From the NCBI GenBank assembly GCA_964442675.1, contig CAYUAE010000019.1, positions 1 through 20,738 of the forward strand: a DNA stretch of 20,738 nucleotides. Direction: 5' to 3'. Shown piece after piece: positions 14,559-20,738 of the stretch. The notes under the pieces are model-generated. The model was given only the letters and a program-made list of their open reading frames with translations, did not search any database and had not been told where the DNA came from. The first letter of the stretch is position 1; every line of letters begins with the position of its first letter. Both the position numbers and the translations under genes were made by a program. This DNA comes from Methylomarinum sp964442675 (GTDB lineage: Bacteria; Pseudomonadota; Gammaproteobacteria; Methylococcales; Methylomonadaceae).

Positions 14559-15239
14559 TCAGGATAATGATTGAATGTCGGAGGTTGTCAGTCTGCCGAA
14601 ATGTAAGCAGCTAGAAACCAGCGCGGTTTTTATGCCAAGACGGATCAGTTCTTGCAAGTCGGCCAGTCCTCGAATACCACCGGCGGCAATAAATTTTTTA
14701 TCTGGATAATGTTGGCGATAATAGGCCAGCTTTTTGAAGTCAGGGCCGCTGTTCATGCCAACCTTGTTCAGTGTCATCAGGATGACTGAATCAGGCCAGA
14801 AACGGCTGTCGTCAAAGATTGTTTGTATCCCCAAAGGTGTGTCGTTTTGAAAGTCCAGGGAAAGAATACTATTGGCCGGTAGTGGTGCTTTTATCTGTGC
14901 CTGGGATTCAGTGCCGAAAACGATACGGTAATTGGATGGATAGCTATATTTATTCATCTCCTCCAGGCTTAAGCCATTATCCACCCAAAATGAAATATCG
15001 GGGTACTGCTGGAGCAGATTCAAAATCAGTTCGGCGTGGCTGCCTTGATTCAAAATGGCATCCAGGTCGGCAATATAAAATTGCTTGAAAGGATAAAGTG
15101 TCAAAAAATGCTGGATGACCTCAAAAACATCTGCTGATGGGCAAAGTGGTGTGTGCAGTGGTTGATAGTTTGAGCGCTCTCCGGCCTTGGCTAAAACCGC
15201 ATGCTGATTTTTTAAGTCAATAACAGGGATAATGTGCAT
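14559..15239 (-). CDS. HisA-like TIM-barrel protein of C1-cofactor clusters
   Basis: This 226-residue protein resembles phosphoribosylformimino-AICAR-phosphate isomerase (HisA) but fits the shorter HisA-related group (COG1411 type) found in methanogens and methylotroph H4MPT clusters. It keeps the barrel landmarks: VIDLKN with D8, QFYIADLDAI (53-62), FWVDNGL (84-90), VFGTES (107-112), LSLDF with D129, IAAGGIRGLADLQEL (184-198) and ALVSSCLHFG (206-215). Conserved D8 and D129 at the HisA acid/base positions suggest a sugar-phosphate isomerisation or related chemistry. It is the only minus-strand gene in the cluster and starts head to head with the ATP-grasp gene with no gap. No Shine-Dalgarno is evident. 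The exact reaction is unknown. Confidence 0.82.
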   Translation of the reverse strand: MHIIPVIDLKNQHAVLAKAGERSNYQPLHTPLCPSADVFEVIQHFLTLYPFKQFYIADLDAILNQGSHAELILNLLQQYPDISFWVDNGLSLEEMNKYSYPSNYRIVFGTESQAQIKAPLPANSILSLDFQNDTPLGIQTIFDDSRFWPDSVILMTLNKVGMNSGPDFKKLAYYRQHYPDKKFIAAGGIRGLADLQELIRLGIKTALVSSCLHFGRLTTSDIQSLS

Positions 15240-15241
15240 TG

Positions 15242-16252
15242 GTGAAAATCTTAATCGTTGAGTTTATTACCGGTGGCGGCTTAGTGGCTGAAAAGGTGCC
15301 TGAATCGCTGGCCCGGGAAGGTGACATGATGCTACAGGCTTTATTGGCGGAACTCAATGCGCTAAAGGGGCTGGAGTGTGCTGTCATGCTTGATTGGCGT
15401 TATCAAAACACTATCCCGGAACAGACCTTAACAAAAATTATCGTGCAGGAGAACGAAAATTTCTATCAGGTTCTGGCGCGAACCTTGCCGGATTACGATG
15501 TGTTTTGGCCTATCGCGCCGGAAACCGACCACGCCTTGGCTGAGATGGTTAGATTGAGTGCTGAAATCGGTGTAAAATGCGCAGCCTCTGGTCTATCGGC
15601 AATTGATTTATGTAGCGATAAATTAGCCACAATAAACGCATTGAAATCAATTCTACCCGTGCCTGAAACCCACAGCCTGACCGTTTTTACGCCAGAATTT
15701 CCACCCGCATGGGTGGTAAAACCGGTCGATGGAGCAGGCTGTGAACAGACGACATGGGTGTATGATAAGCAAAGCTATCGGCAATGTCTGACCGAGATAG
15801 CCCGGCCTGAAGCGTTCATTGCACAACGCTATATTCCAGGCAAAGCTATCAGTCTTTCAGTATTGTTTAAAGCAGGGCAGGCTTGGTTATTGTGCCGCAA
15901 TGAGCAACAGATAAAAATCGACGATAATCACTTTGTTTTAATGGGCTGTCGAGTGAATAGTGCGATTGACCATTTAGCCTCTTATCACGACGTGATTAAC
16001 GCCATTGCACGCCGCATTCCCGGGTTATGGGGGTATGTTGGTATTGATTTGATTGAAATCCCGGACAGGACGCATACTGAAAAACATCAACTCCGGGTAC
16101 TGGAAATCAACCCCAGGCTGACCACCTCCTATGCTGGAATTCAGGCGGCAATCGGTATCAATGTGGCCGAACAGGTCTTGCGATTGTTTGATGGTGAGCC
16201 GGCGATGACACGATTACGCAACGAAACGGTTACATTAAAACTTCGGAAATGA
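15242..16252 (+). CDS. ATP-grasp ligase, MfnD-type (tyramine/tyrosine-glutamate ligase-like)
   Basis: The 336-residue protein opens with MKILIVEFITGGG, typical of the COG1821-type ATP-grasp family. MfnD of that family links glutamate to tyramine in methanofuran synthesis; in methylotroph methylofuran the acceptor is reported to be tyrosine. ATP-grasp landmarks are VVKPVDGAGCE (158-168), AQRYIPGKAISLSVLF (194-209), GYVGIDLIE (264-272) and LEINPRLTTSYAGI (287-300). I prefer the GTG at 15242; a TTG at 15239 adds one residue and is slightly better spaced from AGGGA (15225-15229). Its stop overlaps the next start as ATGA. The upstream region is wholly inside the divergent HisA-like gene. Confidence 0.83.
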   Translation: MKILIVEFITGGGLVAEKVPESLAREGDMMLQALLAELNALKGLECAVMLDWRYQNTIPEQTLTKIIVQENENFYQVLARTLPDYDVFWPIAPETDHALAEMVRLSAEIGVKCAASGLSAIDLCSDKLATINALKSILPVPETHSLTVFTPEFPPAWVVKPVDGAGCEQTTWVYDKQSYRQCLTEIARPEAFIAQRYIPGKAISLSVLFKAGQAWLLCRNEQQIKIDDNHFVLMGCRVNSAIDHLASYHDVINAIARRIPGLWGYVGIDLIEIPDRTHTEKHQLRVLEINPRLTTSYAGIQAAIGINVAEQVLRLFDGEPAMTRLRNETVTLKLRK

Positions 16253-17298
16253 CTCAATTCATTATTGGCTGGGATATTGGTGGCGCGCATGTCAAAGCGG
16301 CGTTGTTAACTAAAGAGGGTACGCTAAAAAATTTGGCGTTACAGGCTTGTCCATTATGGAAAGGACTGGATTATCTCAAGCGAGCCGTTCTGGCGATTGA
16401 ACGACAATTTATCATGCAACCCTGTCAGCATGCCATTACCATGACGGGCGAGCTGGTTGATTTGTTCGACAACCGGGTGCAAGGTGTTGAAGCCATTATT
16501 CACGCGATGCAAGCGTTTTTGCCTGACCAGCCTATGCAGATTTATGCCGGTAATCACGGTTTTTTAACGCCCTCAATGATCGACCAGGCGCAGTGTCTGA
16601 GGGTTGCATCGGCAAATTGGCTGGCGAGTGCACATTTTGTAGCGGCTCAAGTCAGTAATGCCATCTTTGTCGATATTGGCAGTACGACGACAGATATATT
16701 ATTGATCGAAAATCATAGGGTCAAAGCGACAGGATACACCGACTATCAGCGGCTCGTGTCCGATGAGCTGGTTTATACCGGCATCGTCAGAACAGCCGTC
16801 ATGGCGGTGGCGCAACAGGCTGTATTCAAGCAGCAGGAAATGTCGCTGATGGCGGAATTTTTTGCCAGTATGGCTGATGTTTACCGACTGAGCGGTGACT
16901 TGAACGAGGCGCATGATTTAACCGATACGGCCGATGGCGGGGCAAAAACACAGGTGGCGAGTGCGCGTCGATTATCCAGAATGACCGGCTATGATTTTGA
17001 CGAAAAAGATATGCCATTATGGCGTGATTTTGCCGAGGACATTAAAATTCGGCAAAAAACAAGAATCATGCACGCGATAACACGACAGCTTGAGCGTGGC
17101 AGACAGCATGACATGACCTTGGTGGGGGCGGGTATTGGGCGTTTTTTGGTCAAGGAAATCGCACAGGATATGGGGCGCAGCTATATCGACTTTGATAACT
17201 TGATCGAAACAAAAATGCAGCCCAATACATTGCACAGTTCAGATTGTGCACCGGCCGTTGCCGTAGCTAAGTTGGCGTTACAATCAAGCCTGGTATAA
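16249..17298 (+). CDS. MfnF-type hydantoinase/oxoprolinase-related protein
   Basis: The 349-residue protein belongs to the ASKHA-like hydantoinase/oxoprolinase group (COG1548 type). Landmarks are the first phosphate loop GWDIGGAHVKAA (7-18), MTGELVDLFDNR (65-76), the second phosphate loop FVDIGSTTTDILLI (140-153) and a late VGAGIGRFLVKEIA. In methanogens MfnF of this family couples the aminomethylfuran diphosphate unit to gamma-glutamyltyramine, forming the C-N bond of methanofuran. The gene overlaps the MfnD-type gene by 4 nt (ATGA) and is followed 9 nt later by pabB, with the MfnE-type kinase just beyond, which strongly supports a furan-cofactor role. An acetone carboxylase or hydantoinase role is much less likely given the length and context. 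Confidence 0.85.
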   Translation: MTQFIIGWDIGGAHVKAALLTKEGTLKNLALQACPLWKGLDYLKRAVLAIERQFIMQPCQHAITMTGELVDLFDNRVQGVEAIIHAMQAFLPDQPMQIYAGNHGFLTPSMIDQAQCLRVASANWLASAHFVAAQVSNAIFVDIGSTTTDILLIENHRVKATGYTDYQRLVSDELVYTGIVRTAVMAVAQQAVFKQQEMSLMAEFFASMADVYRLSGDLNEAHDLTDTADGGAKTQVASARRLSRMTGYDFDEKDMPLWRDFAEDIKIRQKTRIMHAITRQLERGRQHDMTLVGAGIGRFLVKEIAQDMGRSYIDFDNLIETKMQPNTLHSSDCAPAVAVAKLALQSSLV

Positions 17299-17307
17299 AA
17301 TCCCGAG

Positions 17308-18678
17308 ATGACAAAACTCCAAATTCATCCCTTACCCTATTTTCCCGATTCTTCGGATTTGTTTTCCGCCATTGCCAACAAACCCTGGGCGATTTTTTTG
17401 GATAGTGGTTATCCGGCAACGCATCAGGGGCGGTTCGATATTTTAGCGTGCGACCCGGTTGTGACGCTTGAAACCCGAGGCCAGAAAACAACCATTAAAC
17501 AACAAGGCGAAGTATCGGTATCAGAAGCAGATCCGTTTGCACTGGTTAAACAGTTTTTAGATGTTTCGCTGTCCAATGAAGAAGACCTGCCTTTCAATGG
17601 GGGAGCAATCGGCTATTTTTCCTATGATTTGGCAAGGCGACTGGAAAAACTACCCGAAATCGCCGAAGACGCCGAGCAGATTCCGGAAATGGCCGTTGGC
17701 ATTTACCATTGGGCGGTGATTGTCGATCATCACAAACAGCAGACACATCTGATCGGTCATCATTTAAGTGAAGATGTCTGGGAAACATTGATCGATCAGT
17801 TCAGTCTGTTACCAGCTGTGCCGCAGGATGACAGTTTTAGAGTGTTGGAAGCACCTGTTTCCAATATGGATCGAGACTATTACGCTGAAGCCTTTAACAA
17901 GATACAGTATTATTTAAAAGAAGGGGATTGCTATCAAGTGAATCTTGCCCAGCGTTTCAGCAGTCCCTGTCAGGGCAATCCATGGCAGGCTTATCGCTAT
18001 TTGCGTCAAATCAATGCCGCGCCTTTCAGCAGTTATATCAATCTGCCGGATGTACAGGTGTTGAGTTCTTCGCCCGAGCGTTTTTTAAGCGTCAACGAGG
18101 GTAAAGTAGAAACCAAGCCGATTAAAGGGACGCGATCGCGTAAGTTTTCCGAACAACTGGATGTGCTGCAAATCGGGGCATTGATTGAAAGTCGTAAGGA
18201 TCGCGCCGAAAATGTGATGATTGTCGATTTATTGCGCAATGATATCAGCAAATGCTGCAAACCCGGATCGGTCAAGGTGCCCCGCTTGTTTGATATTGAA
18301 AGCTACGCCACTGTGCATCATTTGGTGAGTACCGTCAAAGGCGAGTTAAAACACGATCAACATGCACTTGATTTGTTGCGCAGCTGCTTTCCGGGTGGCT
18401 CGATTACCGGAGCGCCAAAAATCAGAGCGATGGAAATTATCGAAGAACTGGAACCACACCGGCGCGGCGTTTATTGTGGTTCAATAGGTTATATCGGCTT
18501 TAACGGGAATATGGATACCAATATTGCGATTCGCACGCTGGTACATTCAGATGACACCATTCGATTATGGGCTGGGGGTGGCATTGTCAATGACTCCAGC
18601 ATGGAAGAAGAATATCAGGAAAGTTTTGATAAGGCCGCAGCTTTGTTGAACGTGCTGGCACATTTTAAAGTGTCATGA
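17308..18678 (+). CDS. pabB: Aminodeoxychorismate synthase component I
   Basis: PabB turns chorismate and ammonia (from PabA) into 4-amino-4-deoxychorismate, the precursor of p-aminobenzoate. The 456-residue protein has the chorismate-enzyme layout: KEGDCYQVNLAQRF (204-217), SSPERFL (254-260), PIKGTRSR (271-278), ENVMIVDLLRNDISK (301-315), FPGGSITGAPKIRAMEII (361-378) and GSIGYIGFNGNMDTNIAIRT (391-410). The Lys in PIKGT distinguishes PabB from anthranilate synthase TrpE, which usually has PIAGT. It sits between the MfnF-type and MfnE-type genes and overlaps the latter by 4 nt. pABA feeds both folate and H4MPT, so this placement makes metabolic sense. No pabA or pabC is present. Confidence 0.93.
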   Translation: MTKLQIHPLPYFPDSSDLFSAIANKPWAIFLDSGYPATHQGRFDILACDPVVTLETRGQKTTIKQQGEVSVSEADPFALVKQFLDVSLSNEEDLPFNGGAIGYFSYDLARRLEKLPEIAEDAEQIPEMAVGIYHWAVIVDHHKQQTHLIGHHLSEDVWETLIDQFSLLPAVPQDDSFRVLEAPVSNMDRDYYAEAFNKIQYYLKEGDCYQVNLAQRFSSPCQGNPWQAYRYLRQINAAPFSSYINLPDVQVLSSSPERFLSVNEGKVETKPIKGTRSRKFSEQLDVLQIGALIESRKDRAENVMIVDLLRNDISKCCKPGSVKVPRLFDIESYATVHHLVSTVKGELKHDQHALDLLRSCFPGGSITGAPKIRAMEIIEELEPHRRGVYCGSIGYIGFNGNMDTNIAIRTLVHSDDTIRLWAGGGIVNDSSMEEEYQESFDKAAALLNVLAHFKVS

Positions 18679-19220
18679 CAACCGTCATAAAAGTGGGTGG
18701 CAGTCTGGCTAAAAATGGCCGATTAAGCGACTGTCTGAATCGAATCGACCGGCAGTATCAAAATGCCAGTGTCATTGTGCCAGGCGGAGGTTGTTTTGCC
18801 GATCAGGTACGCGCCGCCCAACAGCACTGGCAATTTGATCAGCAAACCGCACACGACATGGCGCTATTGGCGATGCAACAAATGGCACTGCTGTTTAAAG
18901 CGTTACAACCGGGGTGGCATCTTGTATCGAAGACGAAAGAAATCAGCCGCTATCCTGATGACATTCTGATCTGGCAACCCGACATTGCAGAGCTGGATGC
19001 GGCCGGTGTCGAAGCGAGCTGGGAGGTTACCTCAGACAGTTTGTCCGCCTGGCTTGCCGGGACGATTAACGCCGATAGACTCATTATATTAAAATCGACA
19101 CCGACGGCGGTCAGTGCCAATATTGATGCATTGCAACAAAAGGGCATTGTAGATCCGGCATTCCATCGTTTTATGCAGGCAAGTATTCCGTTTGACGTGC
19201 GTTATTATGAGCAGCTGTAA
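18675..19220 (+). CDS. MfnE-type amino-acid-kinase-fold protein
   Basis: The 181-residue protein is a compact member of the amino acid kinase fold (COG2054 type, distantly related to aspartokinases). It has the amino-terminal IKVGGSLA (5-12), the VPGGGCFADQVR loop (35-46), WEVTSDSLSAWLA (116-128) and LKST (139-142). MfnE of methanogens phosphorylates aminomethylfuran phosphate to the diphosphate used by MfnF. The nearby MfnD- and MfnF-type genes suggest the same step in methylofuran synthesis here. It overlaps the end of pabB by 4 nt (ATGA), so it is the last tightly coupled gene of the operon. The sugar-phosphate synthase MfnB and the aminotransferase MfnC are not in the window. Confidence 0.84.
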   Translation: MTTVIKVGGSLAKNGRLSDCLNRIDRQYQNASVIVPGGGCFADQVRAAQQHWQFDQQTAHDMALLAMQQMALLFKALQPGWHLVSKTKEISRYPDDILIWQPDIAELDAAGVEASWEVTSDSLSAWLAGTINADRLIILKSTPTAVSANIDALQQKGIVDPAFHRFMQASIPFDVRYYEQL

Positions 19221-19263
19221 CGTGTTTTTTTATTTTGTCGATGATGAGCAGACTGACTGAACT

Positions 19264-19920
19264 ATGTATTCAAAACTAAGACATTTTGTCCGGAAATTTC
19301 TTAATCAGGCCTATTATAAAGGTCGGGAGTCCCTGCTTGGGCATCATAAACGTGATATTGTCGTGGTTCATGTCGATGCTGCCTGTGACAGCTTGGAAGA
19401 CAGTCGCGAACAATTTGAAGATACACTGGAAAAATTTAAAACCCTGTTGACACTGCCTGACCTGTCGCTGGAATACCGTTATCAGCAACTTAAAAAGCAA
19501 TACGATTTCTGCCGCGTTAAAACCGATGAAGTGAGTCATCGAATCCAGGCTATCGAGGAGGTTTCCGAAGCCTTGTTTGAGGAATGGGAGCAGGAGCTGG
19601 ATTTATACAGTAACCGCACGTTAAGAATGCGCAGTAAGCAGCAACTGGAAAAATCACGCCGACAATATAAAAAACTGATTAAAGCGATGAAAAAAGCCGA
19701 GGCACGTATTTATCCAGTATTGAATGCCTTTCAAGATCAGGTTTTGTTTTTAAAGCATAACCTCAATGCGCAAGCGATTGCTGCATTGCAGCAGGAATTT
19801 GCGGTGATCAGTCTGGATATTTCCAAACTCATTGCCATCATGGAAAAAACCATTGCCGAGGCCAGTCAGTTTGTGTCGGTATTAACCGAACAAAAACAAC
19901 TGCCAGGTTCGACAACATAA
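19264..19920 (+). CDS. DUF2959 family coiled-coil protein
   Basis: The 218-residue protein matches DUF2959: YYKGRESLLGHHKRDIVVVHVDAA near the start, EQFEDTLEKFK, VSHRIQAIEEVSEALFEEWEQEL (about 90-112), a basic helix with KAMKKAEARIYPVLNAFQDQVLFLKHNLNAQAIAALQQEF, and ISKLIAIMEKTIAEASQF. It is almost all amphipathic helix and probably a coiled coil. No function is established. Many relatives carry an amino-terminal lipoprotein or signal sequence; this one starts with MYSKLRHFVRKFLNQ and shows neither. It follows the MfnE-type gene by 43 nt, so read-through is possible, but its role in the cluster is doubtful. The ribosome-binding site is weak. Confidence 0.82.
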   Translation: MYSKLRHFVRKFLNQAYYKGRESLLGHHKRDIVVVHVDAACDSLEDSREQFEDTLEKFKTLLTLPDLSLEYRYQQLKKQYDFCRVKTDEVSHRIQAIEEVSEALFEEWEQELDLYSNRTLRMRSKQQLEKSRRQYKKLIKAMKKAEARIYPVLNAFQDQVLFLKHNLNAQAIAALQQEFAVISLDISKLIAIMEKTIAEASQFVSVLTEQKQLPGSTT

Positions 19921-19929
19921 ATTGACGGC

Positions 19930-19955
19930 GGGAGCGGCCAGAGCTGGCCGCTCTC
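19930..19955. repeat. GC-rich hairpin between convergent genes
   Basis: GAGCGGCCA (19932-19940) pairs perfectly with TGGCCGCTC (19945-19953) around a 4-nt loop GAGC, extended by a G-T and a G-C pair to 11 bp. It sits in the 45-nt gap between the 3' ends of the DUF2959 gene and the minus-strand lipoprotein gene. There is no T-tract on either strand, so it may be a REP-like palindrome or a structured 3' end rather than a classic terminator. Confidence 0.65.
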
Positions 19956-19965
19956 CAACACATGA

Positions 19966-20394
19966 TTACATATTGCCCAGGTTATACAGGACATTGTTTT
20001 GTCGATCACGCGGATCCGGACGTTTACGGCGATTTTGTTCCATCCGTTGCTTGGTATAATCGGCGATCATTTGCTCCCAGCTGTCGAATTTGTCATAGCC
20101 TTTAAAGCCCGCGTTTTTCCGCTCCTGGAATAGTTTTTTACCTTCTTCAATCAATTCTTCAGGCGTTTTGCCATCAACGGTGTCCAGGAATTCTTTTTTA
20201 TCCCGAATCGCATCCCTGAGTGACCAGAAAGAAACTTCAAACTCGATCCGCTTTTCTACCGGCAAACGGTCTTTAATATAACTGACAGAACGGTTTGCAG
20301 TGCGTAGACTGCGACCGTTGATTTGATTGCCTTTGCTGCACGCTGTCAAAAACAAGCATAAAATCAGGGTAAGAATTGTGGGTAAAACTTTCAT
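19966..20394 (-). CDS. Small lipoprotein, DUF6694-like
   Basis: The predicted 142-residue protein begins MKVLPTILTLILCLFLTACSKG, a clear type II signal peptide with lipobox LTAC and lipidated Cys19. The mature part has the pattern NGRSLRTANRSVSYIKDRLPVEKRIEFEVSF...FLDTVDGKTPEELIEEGKKLFQERK, which resembles the small DUF6694 lipoprotein family; the remaining tail is charged, with a KRPDPRDRQ run. Function is unknown and it is probably anchored to a membrane facing the periplasm. I start at 20394 because GAGG lies just upstream; an ATG at 20418 would put eight residues before the signal. It is convergent with the DUF2959 gene. Confidence 0.8.
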   Translation of the reverse strand: MKVLPTILTLILCLFLTACSKGNQINGRSLRTANRSVSYIKDRLPVEKRIEFEVSFWSLRDAIRDKKEFLDTVDGKTPEELIEEGKKLFQERKNAGFKGYDKFDSWEQMIADYTKQRMEQNRRKRPDPRDRQNNVLYNLGNM

Positions 20395-20615
20395 AATTAA
20401 CCTCAAAAAGATTGGCATTGGATAGTTTATTTTAATTATAAATTCAAATGCTTAGAGTTATAACAGGGAGATAGTCAAGTTAAATTGTACCGCATCAGTC
20501 GGAGAATTTCCTGTTTTTAGAGACACCGCGTCAAAATCAGATTTTGTGGATAGAGGTCGTATTAGTGCGGTATGGCCTGAAGGTATTTTTTGTCGTGTAT
20601 AGAGATTTTTGCTGA

Positions 20616-20738
20616 ATGGCAAGAGCATTGGAAAGCCAAATAAACGGCTCCAGGAAGCGACCAGGTGCAGAGTTTATCAATAAATATGGTTCAGATGGTG
20701 GTTACACGCCAGGCGCGAATCACCATCTGAACCTGTTG
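20616..20738 (+). CDS. Possible 5' end of an unknown gene (partial, doubtful)
   Basis: An ATG at 20616 opens a frame that stays open for all 41 codons to the window edge, beginning MARALESQINGSRKRPGAEF and ending HHLNLL. A TGA lies directly before the ATG in frame. There is no good ribosome-binding site and I recognise no family. The last third of the frame lies across a perfect inverted repeat (20688-20733), which is unusual for coding sequence. It may be a real gene running out of the window or chance. Confidence 0.25.
   Translation, partial: MARALESQINGSRKRPGAEFINKYGSDGGYTPGANHHLNLL
20688..20733. repeat. Perfect 13-bp inverted repeat at the window edge
   Basis: GGTTCAGATGGTG (20688-20700) pairs perfectly with CACCATCTGAACC (20721-20733). 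One G-T and two A-T pairs extend it inward to 16 pairs around a 14-nt GC-rich loop. No T-run follows inside the window. It could be a repeat element or a hairpin. Confidence 0.7.

Larger units (their letters stand above)
20395..20738. other. Region without a confident gene
   Basis: This 344-nt stretch upstream of the lipoprotein gene is AT-rich near 20419-20450 and should hold that gene's promoter. It contains a 15-bp palindrome CAAAATC-A-GATTTTG (20532-20546), a spaced 7-bp inverted repeat TACCGCA/TGCGGTA (20488-20494 and 20566-20572) and the terminal 13-bp inverted repeat. An open frame from ATG 20616 runs to the window end; it is recorded separately. Confidence 0.4.

Noticed and set aside
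14559..15239. Histidine biosynthesis hisA
   Set aside because: The protein is shorter than HisA, lacks his-gene neighbours and lies among H4MPT/methylofuran genes. A HisA-related protein of C1-cofactor clusters fits better.
17308..18678. Anthranilate synthase component I (trpE)
   Set aside because: The PIKGT motif with lysine and the lack of trp genes favour PabB.
20523..20738. Insertion-sequence end or transposase start
   Set aside because: The spaced TACCGCA/TGCGGTA repeat and the edge frame hinted at a mobile element, but there is no recognisable transposase motif, target duplication or matching terminal repeat in the window.
1..20738. CRISPR array, tRNA or rRNA genes
   Set aside because: I saw no regularly spaced direct repeats, no cloverleaf with a CCA end and no rRNA-like stretch.

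Overview
The window reads as chromosomal DNA from a gammaproteobacterial methylotroph, most likely a methanotroph of the Methylomonas/Methylobacter type. Two things suggest this. The block recN / hrcA-grpE-dnaK / dnaJ-dapB is a common gammaproteobacterial neighbourhood. Next to it lie formaldehyde-activating enzyme (fae) and several archaeal-type genes for the C1 carriers tetrahydromethanopterin (H4MPT) and methanofuran/methylofuran, which among bacteria are typical of methylotrophs. The genus is an inference; no rRNA or methane monooxygenase gene is present.

Layout. 1-55: the 3' end of an unidentified plus-strand gene. 56-337: a gap between convergent genes with a REP-like inverted pair. 338-4849 (minus): nadK, recN, aguA, aguB, that is NAD kinase, a DNA-repair SMC-like ATPase and the two-enzyme agmatine-to-putrescine pathway, tightly packed. 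4911-6074 (plus): an unknown membrane protein followed by a DUF3047 exported protein. 6071-9911: the heat-shock operon hrcA-grpE-dnaK, with a CIRCE operator before hrcA, sigma32-like promoters before grpE and before dnaK, and a terminator after dnaK. 10032-10078: a strong unexplained inverted repeat in the dnaK-dnaJ gap. 10151-12097: dnaJ and dapB, 3 nt apart.

12118-19220 is a C1-cofactor island. A RimK-like ATP-grasp ligase, a CitG-like (triphosphoribosyl-dephospho-CoA synthase family) protein and fae run on the plus strand and end at a textbook terminator. A HisA-like TIM-barrel gene then lies on the minus strand, head to head with no intergenic DNA against a plus-strand operon: an MfnD-type ATP-grasp ligase, an MfnF-type hydantoinase/ASKHA protein, pabB (4-amino-4-deoxychorismate synthase component I) and an MfnE-type amino-acid-kinase-fold protein. 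Fae condenses formaldehyde with H4MPT. MfnD/F/E homologues assemble methanofuran or methylofuran. PabB supplies p-aminobenzoate, the aromatic precursor of H4MPT as well as folate. The RimK-like, CitG-like and HisA-like proteins have no settled reaction and are the most interesting unknowns here.

19264-20394: a DUF2959 coiled-coil protein convergent with a small DUF6694-like lipoprotein, with a hairpin between them. 20395-20738: no confident gene; it holds small palindromes, and at the edge a 13-bp perfect inverted repeat inside a short open frame that runs off the window. No tRNA, rRNA, CRISPR array or intact insertion sequence was seen.
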